Of a DNA stretch of 64,000 nt, positions 32,715 through 42,208 are shown piece by piece. A program made the position numbers and the translations under genes. Positions within the stretch are counted from its first letter, which is position 1; each line of letters opens with the position of its first letter. This DNA comes from an uncultured Bacteroidales bacterium. Its GTDB lineage: Bacteria; Bacteroidota; Bacteroidia; Bacteroidales; UBA932. The stretch spans positions 1-64,000 of the forward strand of contig CAJODQ010000002.1 in assembly GCA_905233345.1 (NCBI GenBank), given 5' to 3'. The notes under the pieces were generated by a model. That model searched no databases. It was not told the DNA's origin and was given only the letters and a program-made list of their open reading frames with translations.

Positions 32715-33368
32715 ATGAAAATCATCACGCTCGGAGAGAAGGATTCCCTGCTGGGCCACTATCTGGCACAGATCCGCGACAAAGCCGTGCAGAAAGACGC
32801 GATGCGCTTCCGCCGCAACATGGAGCGCATGGGCGAAATCTTCGCCTATGAGATCAGCAAGACGCTGGCATACAAGACGGTCCAGACCGAGACGCCCCTG
32901 GGCATCGCGGAATGCCGCGTGCTGGCCGAGCCGCTGGTCCTGGCCACTATCCTGCGGGCCGGACTGCCGGTTCACCAGGGCCTGCTCAACTGCTTCGACG
33001 GGGCCCAGAACGCCTTCGTAGCTGCCTACCGCAAATACGGCAAAGGGAACGAATGTGACATGCTCATCGAATACCAGAGTTGCCCGCCGCTGGAAGGCAA
33101 GACGCTGGTGATCGCCGACGCCATGCTGGCATCGGGTGCCTCCATGCTGATGACCTACGAGAGCCTGGTGGCCAACGGCGAGCCGAACCATACGCACATC
33201 GTCTGCCCCGTGGCTTCGCGCGACGGCGTGGAGAACCTCTCCAAGAACCTGCCGCACAAGCACGTTACCTTCTGGGTGGGCGCCATCGACGAAGAACTCA
33301 CCAACCACTCGTTCATCGTCCCGGGACTGGGTGATGCGGGCGACTTGGCGTTCGGCTCCAAAAACTAA
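32715..33368 (+). CDS. upp: Uracil phosphoribosyltransferase
   Basis: 217 aa. PRTase type I fold; the PRPP loop region is IADAMLASGASM (usual form DPMLATGGS), and EPLVLATILRAGLPVHQGLL is the conserved N-terminal motif. It converts uracil and PRPP to UMP. The PRPP loop has the variant sequence I recall from other Bacteroidota Upp proteins. It may be co-transcribed with radC. A second, unrelated PRTase is at 57230-58312. Confidence 0.88.
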   Translation: MKIITLGEKDSLLGHYLAQIRDKAVQKDAMRFRRNMERMGEIFAYEISKTLAYKTVQTETPLGIAECRVLAEPLVLATILRAGLPVHQGLLNCFDGAQNAFVAAYRKYGKGNECDMLIEYQSCPPLEGKTLVIADAMLASGASMLMTYESLVANGEPNHTHIVCPVASRDGVENLSKNLPHKHVTFWVGAIDEELTNHSFIVPGLGDAGDLAFGSKN

Positions 33369-33377
33369 TCGATCGTA

Positions 33378-34700
33378 TTATTCGACGACTTCGCACCGCA
33401 GGGTGGCCGAAGTGCTCGACAGCACCCGGACCTTTACGGTGTCGCCGGGCTTGTGGCCGGCTGCGGGGAACACGCAACTCTTGTTCTGAGAGCTGCGGCC
33501 CATGAGTTCGGCTTCCGAGCGCTTGGAGGTGCACTCGACCAGCACTTCGAAGCACTGGCCCTCGAGGCTGCGATTGATGGCCTGGGAGATCTCGTTCTGC
33601 TGCGCAATGATCTCGTTGAGACGGCGCGTCTTGACCTCGGCCGGCACGTCGTCGGGGAAATGGCGGGAGGCCTTGGTGCCGGGGCGCTCCGAGTACTGGA
33701 ACATGAAGGCACTGTCGTAACGCACGTCGCGCATCAACGAGAGCGTGGCCTGATGGTCTTCCTCGGTTTCGCCGCAGAAGCCGGCGATGACGTCGGTGGT
33801 GATGGCGCAGTCGGGCAGGATCTCCCGGATACGGGCGATGCGCCCCAGATAGTGCTCCCGGGTGTACTTGCGGTTCATCTTCTCGAGCATCGCATTGCTG
33901 CCCGACTGGACGGGTAGGTGGATGTGCCGGCAGATGTTGGCGTGGCGCGACATGGCCAGCAGTACCGCGTCGCTCATATCCTTGGGGTGCGAGGTAGCGA
34001 AGCGAATGCGAATCTTCGGGTCGAGTTCGGCGACTTTTTCGAGCAGGCCGGCAAAGTCGACGGTCTCCCCGCTTTCGGGATCAGTCCAGCGATAGGAATC
34101 CACGTTCTGGCCGAGGAGGTTGATTTCCTTGTATCCGGCCTCAATCAGGCACCGGGCTTCACGCAGGATGCTGTGGGGATCGCGGCTGCGCTCGGCGCCG
34201 CGCACGAAGGGCACGATGCAATAGGAGCACACGTTGTTGCAGCCGCGCATAATTGAAATAAATGCGGTCACGCCGTCGCGGTCCATGCGCACCGGGGCGA
34301 TGTCGCCGTAGGTCTCTTCGTGGGAAAGGATCGTGTTGATCTGCTTGCCGGAACTCGTGACGGCGGCCACCAGGCGGGGCAGGTCGCGGTAGGCATCGGG
34401 GCCGGCGACGATGTCGACAGCCGGGTGCTCCAGCAACTTCTCCTTGAGGCGCTCAGCCATGCAGCCCAGCACACCCACCACCACGCCGCTGCGGCGGCGC
34501 TTCTCCTGACGGAATACGTCGAGGCGTCCCATCACGCGCTGTTCCGCATTGTCGCGCACCGAGCAGGTGTTGATCAGGATCAGGTCGGCGACGTCCATGC
34601 TTTCACAGCGGTCATAGCCCGCCTTTTGCAGGATGGAGAGGGCTACCTCGCTGTCGTTCACGTTCATCTGGCAGCCGTATGTTTCGATAAAGACCTTCAT
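33378..34700 (-). CDS. miaB: tRNA-2-methylthio-N6-dimethylallyladenosine synthase
   Basis: 440 aa from ATG 34700. The MTTase N-terminal domain has its three cysteines in TYGCQMN, INTCSV and VLGCMA. The radical-SAM cluster motif is RGCNNVCSYCIVPFVRG (CxxxCxxC), and a TRAM domain closes the protein. It adds the methylthio group to i6A37 of tRNAs. It is transcribed alone from a promoter that is back-to-back with that of the lipoprotein gene at 34771. Confidence 0.95.
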   Translation of the reverse strand: MKVFIETYGCQMNVNDSEVALSILQKAGYDRCESMDVADLILINTCSVRDNAEQRVMGRLDVFRQEKRRRSGVVVGVLGCMAERLKEKLLEHPAVDIVAGPDAYRDLPRLVAAVTSSGKQINTILSHEETYGDIAPVRMDRDGVTAFISIMRGCNNVCSYCIVPFVRGAERSRDPHSILREARCLIEAGYKEINLLGQNVDSYRWTDPESGETVDFAGLLEKVAELDPKIRIRFATSHPKDMSDAVLLAMSRHANICRHIHLPVQSGSNAMLEKMNRKYTREHYLGRIARIREILPDCAITTDVIAGFCGETEEDHQATLSLMRDVRYDSAFMFQYSERPGTKASRHFPDDVPAEVKTRRLNEIIAQQNEISQAINRSLEGQCFEVLVECTSKRSEAELMGRSSQNKSCVFPAAGHKPGDTVKVRVLSSTSATLRCEVVE

Positions 34701-34720
34701 TGCTCGCTCAAATTTCGCTG

Positions 34721-34744
34721 CAAAGATAAGTTTTATTATCTTTG
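34721..34744. promoter_or_regulatory. Back-to-back -7 elements of miaB and the LEA2-like gene
   Basis: TATCTTTG on the minus strand (34728-34721, for miaB) and TATCTTTG on the plus strand (34737-34744) are separated by only 8 bases. The two polymerases cannot occupy both at once, so expression of the divergent genes is probably mutually exclusive. Confidence 0.55.
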
Positions 34745-34770
34745 TATGATATTTGCTGAGAAGAAAACGC

Positions 34771-35271
34771 ATGAAACGAATTCTCGCCTTATTGTGCACG
34801 CTTATGATGCTGACTGCCTGCCACAACGCCTCCCAGGATCCCGTAATCAAGGGGTACCACCTGCAACAAGTGGGTGGCCTGGGTCTCAGCGCCAACGGCG
34901 TGACTGCCGATCTGGTGCTGGACCTCGACGTGGAGAATCCCTCCAACGCCACCTATACCCTTGAGTCGTTGCATGCCGACGTCTTTCGCGGCGCCGAAAC
35001 CGGCCGCTTCGCCGAAGTCACGCTGCCGCAGAGTGCCTCCATTGCCCCGAAGAGCAACGCGACTGTGGCCATCCCGCTGCAGGTGCTGCTGCTCCGTCCC
35101 CTCGCCCTCCTGTCTGGCGGCGAGGATATGCTCGACCTGGCCCAGTACGTGGCCGATGTCGACCTGACTGTCCGCAAGGGCTCGCTCAAGAAACGGATCC
35201 AGAAGGAGCGGGTACCGCTCAGCCAGCTCAAAGACCTGTTCAGCAACCTGAAAGTTACGGAAACAGAATGA
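34771..35271 (+). CDS. LEA type 2-like lipoprotein
   Basis: 166 aa. Lipobox LTAC with Cys17. The rest is a beta-sandwich-like domain (GLSANGVTADLVLDLDVENPSNATYTLESLHADVFRGA) similar to the Water-stress/LEA type 2 fold. Such proteins are periplasmic and of unknown role. The TGA overlaps the next ATG (ATGA), so it is coupled to the SPOR-domain gene and rpoN. Confidence 0.7.
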   Translation: MKRILALLCTLMMLTACHNASQDPVIKGYHLQQVGGLGLSANGVTADLVLDLDVENPSNATYTLESLHADVFRGAETGRFAEVTLPQSASIAPKSNATVAIPLQVLLLRPLALLSGGEDMLDLAQYVADVDLTVRKGSLKKRIQKERVPLSQLKDLFSNLKVTETE

Positions 35272-35747
35272 AAAAGCATAGACTCCTGATCCTGCTGGCC
35301 GCCCTGTTTATCGGCGTGACTGCCTCGGCACAAGCCCCGGCCCCGGTCGACAGTTCGCTGCTGGGCGTCGACATCCTCTCGCTCATCAGCCAGAACGGCA
35401 GCGCCAGCGGCACCGCCTTCGTCAACCAGTCCATCGAGATCCGCAACGCCCTCTCCCGCCACATCGTGGCCAACAGCAGCGCCAAGCTGCAGGGCTACCG
35501 CGTGCGCATCTTCTTCGACAGCGACCGCACCGCCCGCGCCAAGTCCGCTTCCATCGCGGCGGGTTTCCGCGAAAAATATCCCGAGATTCCCGTTTATGTA
35601 AGCCACGTCAGCCCCTATTTCAAAGTGGCGGTGGGGGACTTCCGCACCCGGGCCGATGCGCAGCGCTTCGCCAGCAAGCTGAGCGCCACGGGCGCCTATC
35701 CCTACGTTTTCGTGGTGAAGGAACAAATCAATTATCCCGGTTTCTGA
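35268..35747 (+). CDS. SPOR-domain secreted protein
   Basis: 159 aa. Signal peptide to about residue 22 (VTASAQ). A short linker, then a C-terminal SPOR-type domain (about 85-158: YRVRIFFDSDRTARAKSASIAAGFREKYP, VSPYFKVAVGDFRTRADAQRFASKL). SPOR domains bind denuded peptidoglycan, often at division sites. It is encoded immediately before rpoN, one base apart. Its role relative to sigma-54 is unknown. Confidence 0.83.
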   Translation: MKKHRLLILLAALFIGVTASAQAPAPVDSSLLGVDILSLISQNGSASGTAFVNQSIEIRNALSRHIVANSSAKLQGYRVRIFFDSDRTARAKSASIAAGFREKYPEIPVYVSHVSPYFKVAVGDFRTRADAQRFASKLSATGAYPYVFVVKEQINYPGF

Positions 35748-35748
35748 C

Positions 35749-37161
35749 ATGTCGAAGCTTAGCCTCACCCAACAGCAGAAGCAGCTCCAGAAGCTCTCGC
35801 CCCTGCAGATCCAGACGATCAAGCTGATCGAGCTTCCCGCGCCGGAACTCGAGCAGCGGATCCAGAAGGAGCTGGAGGAGAACCCCGTGCTGGAGGAAGT
35901 GGTGGACGATTCGCCGGAAGGTGAGGAGAAGAAGAACGTGTCGCTGAGCGAATACAGTGGCAGCGACCCGACCCCTTCGTACAAACTCTACGTCAATAAC
36001 CAGGGCAAGGACCTGAAACCCCAATACAACACTTTCTCCGTGCGGGAGAGCTTCCACCAGAGCCTGGAATCACAGCTCGGATACTGCAAGCTCGACGAGC
36101 GGCAGCACCAGATCGCCCTGTTCATCATCGGCATGATCGACGACGACGGCTACCTGCGGCGCGACCTCGAGTCGCTCTGCGATGACATCTCGTTCCGGCT
36201 CGGCATTGAGACGACGGTGGAGGAAGTGGAGCAGTTGCTGAGCCTGATTCAGGAATTCGACCCGGCCGGCGTGGGTGCGCGCGACCTGCGCGAATGCCTG
36301 CTATTGCAGTTGCGCACCAAGACCCAGACCCCGAGCGTGCAGCTGGCCACCCGCATCCTGCGCGACTATTTCGTGGAATTCACCAAGAAGCACTATACCA
36401 AGATCACGGCCAAGCTCAACATCACGGAAGAGGAGCTCAAGGAGGCCATTGCCGAGATCGTGCGCCTCAATCCGCGACCCGGCGGACAGATCGACGACTC
36501 CTACACCGAGCAGTTGCAGCAGGTGGTCCCGGATTTCCTGGTGGAGCTCAAGGACGGCGAGCCCGTCATGTCGATGCCGCGCTTCTCCGTGCCGGAGCTC
36601 AAGGTCAACAAGCGCTACGCCGATGTGCTGATGGAGGCCGCCAACAGCGCTACCCGCGAGAAAAAGGAAGCCGCCACCTTCGTCAAGCAGAAGCTCGACT
36701 CGGCCAAGTGGTTCATCGAAGCCATCAAGCAGCGGCACAACACCCTGCAGAACACGATGAACGCCATCATCGACTACCAGCACGACTTTTTCATCGACGG
36801 CGACGAGACCCTGCTCAAGCCGATGGTGCTGCGCAACATCGCGGAAAAGACGGGCCTCGACATCTCGACCATCTCCCGCGTGGTGAACTGCAAATATGTC
36901 CAGACGCATTTCGGCATCTATCCGTTGAAATATTTCTTCTCGGAAGGACTCGTGGCCAACGACGGCGAGGAGGTCTCCACACGCGAGATCAAGACCATCC
37001 TGACCACCAGCATCGAAGAGGAAGACAAGCGCAAGCCGCTCACCGACGAGGAGCTGGTGGCCGTGCTTGACGCCAAGGGCTACAAGGTGGCGCGCCGCAC
37101 CGTGGCCAAGTACCGCGAGCAGCTCAACATCCCCATCGCGCGACTCCGCAAAGAACTCTAA
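35749..37161 (+). CDS. rpoN: RNA polymerase sigma-54 factor
   Basis: 470 aa. Region I is glutamine/leucine-rich (LTQQQKQLQKLSPLQIQTIKLIELP), followed by an acidic region II, the core-binding domain and the C-terminal RpoN box ARRTVAKYRE near residue 445. It directs polymerase to -24/-12 promoters, and transcription needs an AAA+ enhancer-binding activator, none of which is encoded in this window. Two perfect -24/-12 promoters occur at 19336-19353 and 24535-24552. Part of the operon LEA2-SPOR-rpoN-OsmC. Confidence 0.96.
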   Translation: MSKLSLTQQQKQLQKLSPLQIQTIKLIELPAPELEQRIQKELEENPVLEEVVDDSPEGEEKKNVSLSEYSGSDPTPSYKLYVNNQGKDLKPQYNTFSVRESFHQSLESQLGYCKLDERQHQIALFIIGMIDDDGYLRRDLESLCDDISFRLGIETTVEEVEQLLSLIQEFDPAGVGARDLRECLLLQLRTKTQTPSVQLATRILRDYFVEFTKKHYTKITAKLNITEEELKEAIAEIVRLNPRPGGQIDDSYTEQLQQVVPDFLVELKDGEPVMSMPRFSVPELKVNKRYADVLMEAANSATREKKEAATFVKQKLDSAKWFIEAIKQRHNTLQNTMNAIIDYQHDFFIDGDETLLKPMVLRNIAEKTGLDISTISRVVNCKYVQTHFGIYPLKYFFSEGLVANDGEEVSTREIKTILTTSIEEEDKRKPLTDEELVAVLDAKGYKVARRTVAKYREQLNIPIARLRKEL

Positions 37162-37171
37162 TATTCTGCAT

Positions 37172-37579
37172 ATGACCAAGATGAAAACCGTCTACCTGGG
37201 CGAGCTCCGCTGCGAGGCCGAGCACCTCGACTCAGGCAGCAAGATCCGCACCGTGGCCCCGAAAGACAACAATGGCGACGGTTCCCTTTTCTCCCCCACC
37301 GATCTCTTCGCCACCTCGCTCGGCTGCTGCATGCTGACCATCATAGGCATGGCTGCCCGCACCCACGGCTTCTCGATCGACGGCACCACCATCACCACTG
37401 AGAAAGTGATGGCAGCCAACCCGCGCCGCGTGGCCGAGTTGCACCTCGATATCCAGCTGCCCGCCGGCAGCAACTACTCTGACAAGGAGAAGGCCCTGAT
37501 CGAGAACGCGGCCAAGACCTGCCCGGTTGCCAATTCCCTGCACCCGGACATCAAGAAAGTCATCGTCTTCCACTGGTAG
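37172..37579 (+). CDS. OsmC-family protein
   Basis: 135 aa from ATG 37172 (a second ATG three codons later is possible). OsmC/Ohr fold with FATSLGCCMLTIIGMAA helix and KTCPVANSLHPDI, whose Cys is the family peroxidatic/resolving position. The family includes organic hydroperoxide reductases, but substrate is uncertain. It is 10 bases after rpoN, and its 3' end overlaps the convergent membrane-protein gene by 20 bases. Confidence 0.88.
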   Translation: MTKMKTVYLGELRCEAEHLDSGSKIRTVAPKDNNGDGSLFSPTDLFATSLGCCMLTIIGMAARTHGFSIDGTTITTEKVMAANPRRVAELHLDIQLPAGSNYSDKEKALIENAAKTCPVANSLHPDIKKVIVFHW

Positions 37580-38363
37580 TGCCCAGCTGCTCGGTCGCGT
37601 AATCGTATTCCGAGCCCCGGGTGCTGTGGGGGATAGTGAAGACAAGCACCATCACCAGCACGGCCAGGATAACCAACCATTTGTTGTACTTCCACTTCAG
37701 GGTGGCGACAGCCGCCAGGAAGAAGAGGAAGGCAATGAGGGTTTTATTGTCGGTCAGATCCGAGCCAAAGGGAAATCCCGTCCACCAGGGACCGAAAGCC
37801 GCGTGCTGTACGAGCGGGCCCAGGATGAAGCCGCCGATAAAGAGCGTTACTGTCGTCACAATCAGCCACTTGCCGTATTTCTTTCCGGAGATGACCCGCA
37901 GGAAAGTATAGACGGCGAAGAGCATGGCGGCGAACATAAACAGGATATGCGGAATCAGAATGCCGGCCGGAACGTCGTTCCGGAACCGGATCACGACCGG
38001 GCCGTCATCCGGATAATTCTTTCCTTCGATCGTAAGGTAATACTGCAGTTTTCCGGCGACGGGCTGAACCGGCAAGTCGGCACCCCGCAAGCTGTCGTCC
38101 TCCCAGCCGAAATCTTCCGTCGTAAAAGCATCGTCCGTAGGATAGCGGCGGTAATGGATTTGCGCATCAACGTCGGACGGGACACCATACAGCAGCACCC
38201 TCGCATCGTGCCGGACCCCGCTCCGGGGTAATTTCAGCGGGTAGCTGTCCCCGCTCAACTCCACAGTCACACGCTTGGGGTTGGTGGGACCGGTCATGCG
38301 CTGGTATACGCTCAGCGTCAAGGTGATGGCAACGGCCAGTAGCCAGCATATCCAATTTTTCAT
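37560..38363 (-). CDS. Membrane protein of unknown function with an extracytoplasmic beta domain
   Basis: 267 aa. One N-terminal transmembrane helix, a soluble beta-rich region (about 28-125, containing RHDARVLLYGVPSDVDAQIHYRR), then four hydrophobic segments (about 132-155, 165-185, 205-225, 228-246). I do not recognise the family. Its ATG overlaps the M28 peptidase stop (ATGA), so it is translated with that gene; it could be an anchor or partner, but this is speculation. Confidence 0.7.
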   Translation of the reverse strand: MKNWICWLLAVAITLTLSVYQRMTGPTNPKRVTVELSGDSYPLKLPRSGVRHDARVLLYGVPSDVDAQIHYRRYPTDDAFTTEDFGWEDDSLRGADLPVQPVAGKLQYYLTIEGKNYPDDGPVVIRFRNDVPAGILIPHILFMFAAMLFAVYTFLRVISGKKYGKWLIVTTVTLFIGGFILGPLVQHAAFGPWWTGFPFGSDLTDNKTLIAFLFFLAAVATLKWKYNKWLVILAVLVMVLVFTIPHSTRGSEYDYATEQLGTTSGRR

Positions 38364-39628
38364 GGCTCGGGCGTATTTAAATGTACTTGTAAGATGATCG
38401 TTTCATCGCCCCGGAGCACCTTCACGGGGATGGTCGTACCCGCCTGGAGTTCCGACAGGCGCTCCATGTATTCCTGAATGTCCTTGACGGGCTTGCCGTC
38501 GATCTCCACGATGATGTCGCCGCTCCGCATGCCAGCCGCATGAGCAGGCTTTCCCGCCACGACAATGTCGGCACGCACACCGGGCGTCGTGCTGGCGCCC
38601 GTGACATCCGGCATAAGACCCAATGTCACCTTGAACTTGGCGTGACTCATCTGCTGGCAGCTGGGCACGTTGATGAAATCGGGGGCTTCCGGCAGGCTCG
38701 CCAATCGGGCGACCAGTTCCTCCGTGAAGGCCAGCGTCTGCTGCATGCCGTCATAATTCAGGGTGGAAGGCACATCGTCCGGAGTGTGGTATTCCATGTG
38801 TCCGCCTGTCGTCAGATAGAACACGGGGATGTCGGCAGCCACGAACGAAGCCTGGTCGCTGGGACCATAACCATCCGGTGTGCAGCGGATGTGCAGGCCG
38901 GTTTGCGCAGCCGCCTGCTCGGCGATTGCCTGGAATTGCGTGCTCGTTCCCGTGCCGGAAACACTCAGGCTGCTGTCCCGCATACGCCCCACCATGTCCA
39001 GATTGACCATGGCGACAATGCCTTTGAGGTCAGCGGGAAGATTGATGCGGCGCGCGTCCTCCTGCTTCATCCATTCCACAAAGCTTTTGGAACCGACAAT
39101 ACCCTGTTCCTCCGCGCCGAAAAAGGCGAAGATGATGCTTCGGGGCATTTTCGCTTTCTTGAAGTGCCGGGCCAGGGCCAGAATCACGGCATCGCCGCTG
39201 GCGTTGTCATCGGCGCCTGGATGTACCCCCAGGGTGTCGGGACGCCGTGAGCCGGATTCCTTTCCACCCAGGCCCAGGTGGTCATAATGCGCGCCGACCA
39301 GGATGTATTCATGCTTCAGGTGCTTGTCTTTTCCCGGAAGGACGGCGATGATATTATGGCTGGTTATCTGCTCGGTCTTGCCAAAGCTGAAATCCTGAAA
39401 GTATCCTTTCTGCTTTTTGCCCTTGACAACGGGCTTGAGATGCAGCCGGCGGAGTTGGCCGGCCAGATAATCGGAAGCCAGGGTATCCCCGGCCGTCGCC
39501 GGGAATCGACCTCCCAATTCCTGAGAGGCCAGGTACTCTACCACTTGTCTCATGTCCTCCTGACTTTGTGCGTGCGCTGGCAGGGCAAGCGCAAAAGCCA
39601 GAAGCAACAGCACTATTGCTTTTCTCAT
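38360..39628 (-). CDS. Secreted M28-family zinc aminopeptidase with C-terminal PDZ domain
   Basis: 422 aa from ATG 39628, which gives the signal peptide MRKAIVLLLLAFALALPAHAQ. M28 metal and catalytic motifs: GAHYDHLG, GADDNASG, FGAEEQG (general-base Glu), NLDMVGRM, and a C-terminal His in HMEYHTPDD. A PDZ domain covers about 330-420 (AGMRSGDIIVEIDGKPV). It probably trims peptides in the periplasm. A -7 TATTTTTG occurs upstream (minus). Coupled to the following membrane-protein gene. Confidence 0.92.
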   Translation of the reverse strand: MRKAIVLLLLAFALALPAHAQSQEDMRQVVEYLASQELGGRFPATAGDTLASDYLAGQLRRLHLKPVVKGKKQKGYFQDFSFGKTEQITSHNIIAVLPGKDKHLKHEYILVGAHYDHLGLGGKESGSRRPDTLGVHPGADDNASGDAVILALARHFKKAKMPRSIIFAFFGAEEQGIVGSKSFVEWMKQEDARRINLPADLKGIVAMVNLDMVGRMRDSSLSVSGTGTSTQFQAIAEQAAAQTGLHIRCTPDGYGPSDQASFVAADIPVFYLTTGGHMEYHTPDDVPSTLNYDGMQQTLAFTEELVARLASLPEAPDFINVPSCQQMSHAKFKVTLGLMPDVTGASTTPGVRADIVVAGKPAHAAGMRSGDIIVEIDGKPVKDIQEYMERLSELQAGTTIPVKVLRGDETIILQVHLNTPEP

Positions 39629-39672
39629 GAATCCAGCTTGATTGATTCCGGCTTCAAAAATAGGAAAAAAAG

Positions 39673-41715
39673 CTAGGGAAGCAAGCCTAATTTTTCCAAC
39701 AGTGCTTCGGGTTCCGGATCCCGGCCGCGGAAATCGCGGTAGAGGATGTCGGCGTCCACGCAACCGCCCCGGGAGAGCAGGGTCTTCCGGAAATGTTCCG
39801 CCGCTTCGCGGTTGAAGATGCCTTTTTCCTTGAACCAGGCAAAGGCATCTGCCTCCAGCACTTCGGCCCACTTGTACGAGTAGTAGCCCGCTGCATAGCC
39901 GCCGGAAAAGATGTGGTTGAAGGAAGGAGAGATGGCGCTCCCTTCGATCAACGGCAGGACCGCCGTCGGGCGGAGCGTAGCCTGCTCAAAGGCTACGACG
40001 TCGCCCTCCGGGGCGGCGGCGCGGTCATGCCAGTCCATGTCGAGGATGCCGAACTGCAGCTGGCGCACCTGCCCGTAGCCGGCCAGAAAATTGCGCGCGG
40101 CGACGATGCGGTCGACATATTTCAGCGGAATCCCTTCCCCGGTTTGCCAGTGCCGGGCGAACGTTTGCAGGAATTCCGGCTCGTAGGCCCAGTTCTCCAT
40201 GAGTTGCGAGGGCAGCTCCACAAAATCGCGGACTACATTGGTGCCCGTCAGGGATTTGTAGCGGCCCTCGGCCAGCATGCCGTGCAGGGCATGGCCAAAT
40301 TCGTGCAGCAGGGTGGTCACTTCATTGAAGGTCAGGAGCGATGGCGTCGTGGGGGTGGGCTTGGTGAAATTGGTCACCACCGACACATGGGGACGATCTT
40401 CCTGGCCGTTGAAACGGCCGAGTTCCCGGAAAGAAGTCATCCAGGCACCGCCACGCTTGCTTGCGCGGGGGAAATAGTCCATATAGAGCAGCGCCATCAT
40501 TCGCCCGTTTTCGTCGCTCACCCGGAAGACCCGTACGTCGGGATGGTAGACCGGGATATCCGTCCGCGGCTCAAAGCGCAGGCCATAGAGCCGGCCGGCC
40601 AGGTCGAAGACGGCCGTCTGGACCGCTTCCAGCTGGAAATAGGGCTTCAACAGCGCGTCGTCCAGGTCGTAGCGCTCCTTGCGGTATTTCTCCGACCAGT
40701 AGCTGAAATCCCAGGGCATCAAGGCCCCTTCAAAACCGTTAGCCCGCGCATAAGCTTCTATTTCAGTCACTTCGCGTTGTGCCGCCGGCAAGGAGGGCGC
40801 CATTAAACGATCCAGGAAGCGCTGTACGGTATCCGGTTTCCTGGCCATGCGTTCTTCCAGGGCATAGTCGGCATAGGTCGGATGCCCCAGCAACTGCGCT
40901 TTCTCAGCACGCAGGGCGACGATCTGGCGGATGAGCGCCGTGTTGTCGACCTCGCCACCCACGCATTTTCCGTTGTAGGCACTCCACATCCGCTCCCGCA
41001 GATCCCTGCGGTCGCTGTATTTGAGGAAAGGTCCGTAACTCGGCTGATGGAGGGTGAAAATCCAACCCTGCTCGCCGCGGCCTTGTGCTTCGGTGGCAGC
41101 CATTTCGCGCACGTAATCAGGCAAGCCGGCCAGGTCTGCTTCATCGGTCAGGTGCAGGGTGAAGGCGTTGGTGGCAGCCAGCACGTTTTGGCCGAATTTC
41201 AGCGTGGCCAGCGACAGCTCCTCCGAAAGTTGGGTAAAGCGCGCTTTCTGGTCTGGCGGCAAGTTGGCGCCATGCCGGGTAAACGATTTCCAGCTTTCTT
41301 CGAGCAGTTTGTCCGCTTCCGTATCGAGCTGCAGCGCAGCCCGTTGCTCCCACACGGCCTTGACCCGTGCAAAGAGCGGCTCGTTGAGCAGGATCGAGAG
41401 GCTGTGCTGGGTCAGCAGCGGCGCGGCTTCCTCAGCAATCTGGTCCATGTTGTCGTTGGTGCAGGCCTCTGTCAGGTTGAAAAAAATGTTGGAGATCCGG
41501 TCGAGATCGCGGCCGGCGGCTTCCAGCGCCTCGATGGTATTGGCAAAGGTCGGGGCTTCGGGATTGTCTACGATCGCCTGGATCTCGCGCTGGGCGCGGG
41601 CGATGGCTTCGCGGAAAGCCGGAAGATAATCACTTTCCTGAATCAGGTCGAAGACGGGGGCGCCGTAAGGCAAGGAAGAATCCGTCAGCAGCGGGTTGAT
41701 GCGGTTTTCGTTCAT
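39673..41715 (-). CDS. M3-family metallopeptidase (Dcp/oligopeptidase A-like), cytoplasmic
   Basis: 680 aa, without a signal peptide. The zinc motif HEFGHALHGM with downstream Glu is in the expected position (about residue 460). Cleaves short peptides; Dcp-type dipeptidyl carboxypeptidase versus OpdA-type endopeptidase cannot be separated by eye. A secreted paralogue is at 51961-54057. The -7 element TATCTTTG at 41720-41727 stands four bases before the ATG and sits at the end of the preceding zinc-ribbon gene. Confidence 0.93.
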   Translation of the reverse strand: MNENRINPLLTDSSLPYGAPVFDLIQESDYLPAFREAIARAQREIQAIVDNPEAPTFANTIEALEAAGRDLDRISNIFFNLTEACTNDNMDQIAEEAAPLLTQHSLSILLNEPLFARVKAVWEQRAALQLDTEADKLLEESWKSFTRHGANLPPDQKARFTQLSEELSLATLKFGQNVLAATNAFTLHLTDEADLAGLPDYVREMAATEAQGRGEQGWIFTLHQPSYGPFLKYSDRRDLRERMWSAYNGKCVGGEVDNTALIRQIVALRAEKAQLLGHPTYADYALEERMARKPDTVQRFLDRLMAPSLPAAQREVTEIEAYARANGFEGALMPWDFSYWSEKYRKERYDLDDALLKPYFQLEAVQTAVFDLAGRLYGLRFEPRTDIPVYHPDVRVFRVSDENGRMMALLYMDYFPRASKRGGAWMTSFRELGRFNGQEDRPHVSVVTNFTKPTPTTPSLLTFNEVTTLLHEFGHALHGMLAEGRYKSLTGTNVVRDFVELPSQLMENWAYEPEFLQTFARHWQTGEGIPLKYVDRIVAARNFLAGYGQVRQLQFGILDMDWHDRAAAPEGDVVAFEQATLRPTAVLPLIEGSAISPSFNHIFSGGYAAGYYSYKWAEVLEADAFAWFKEKGIFNREAAEHFRKTLLSRGGCVDADILYRDFRGRDPEPEALLEKLGLLP

Positions 41716-41718
41716 GAC

Positions 41719-42087
41719 TCAAAGATACGCATTATTTTGGCAGCCGCCCTCCCAAATGTGGACCGTGCCGGAACGCGAGATCCGGTACGCGCAGTCGTAA
41801 CACCAGTAAGTGCGCCGGCCGGGCAGCAGGCTGCGGCTGTTTGTATAGACTTCGAAGTTAAAGTCCAGGCCCGCCAGTTCCGCGACCGACAACTTGCTGT
41901 GCCCCGTGCGGAGCTGGGCTTTCAGAATTTTCCAGTTACTGGCCAGGATACGGTTGATGGTCCGGAAGCCCTTGTCCCGCTCCCGCCGCCGCTGGTTGTG
42001 GTAATCGGTCCGGCAGTCGTCGCAGCAGAATTTCTTGTCACTGCGCCCTTCATAGGGCATCCCGCAGTGGGCACAGATTCTATCCAT
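41719..42087 (-). CDS. Small zinc-ribbon protein of unknown function
   Basis: 122 aa from ATG 42087, which has an AGGAG ribosome site and a TATCTTTG -7 element at 42107-42114 (minus). N-terminal CxxC...CxxC ribbon (ICAHCGMPYEG, KKFCCDDCRTDYHN) is followed by a basic helix (NQRRRERDKGFRTINRIL), and a second Cys pair occurs near the C-terminus (YWCYDCAYRI). The layout suggests nucleic-acid binding. The family is seen in Bacteroidota, but I do not know its role. Confidence 0.78.
   Translation of the reverse strand: MDRICAHCGMPYEGRSDKKFCCDDCRTDYHNQRRRERDKGFRTINRILASNWKILKAQLRTGHSKLSVAELAGLDFNFEVYTNSRSLLPGRRTYWCYDCAYRISRSGTVHIWEGGCQNNAYL
41720..41727 (-). promoter_or_regulatory. -7 element four bases before the M3 peptidase start
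   Basis: Minus strand TATCTTTG, AGTC, ATG. It overlaps the last codons of the upstream zinc-ribbon gene and predicts a leaderless or near-leaderless mRNA. Confidence 0.45.
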
Positions 42088-42208
42088 GGTCTTTTCTCCT
42101 TTTTCACAAAGATAGCCCGGCCGGGGTGCAAATAAAAACTCGGAGGAAAGATTTACAGAATCTCGGGAAAGCATAGGAAAATCCAATTTTTCCGCCTGGC
42201 ATTGCAGC

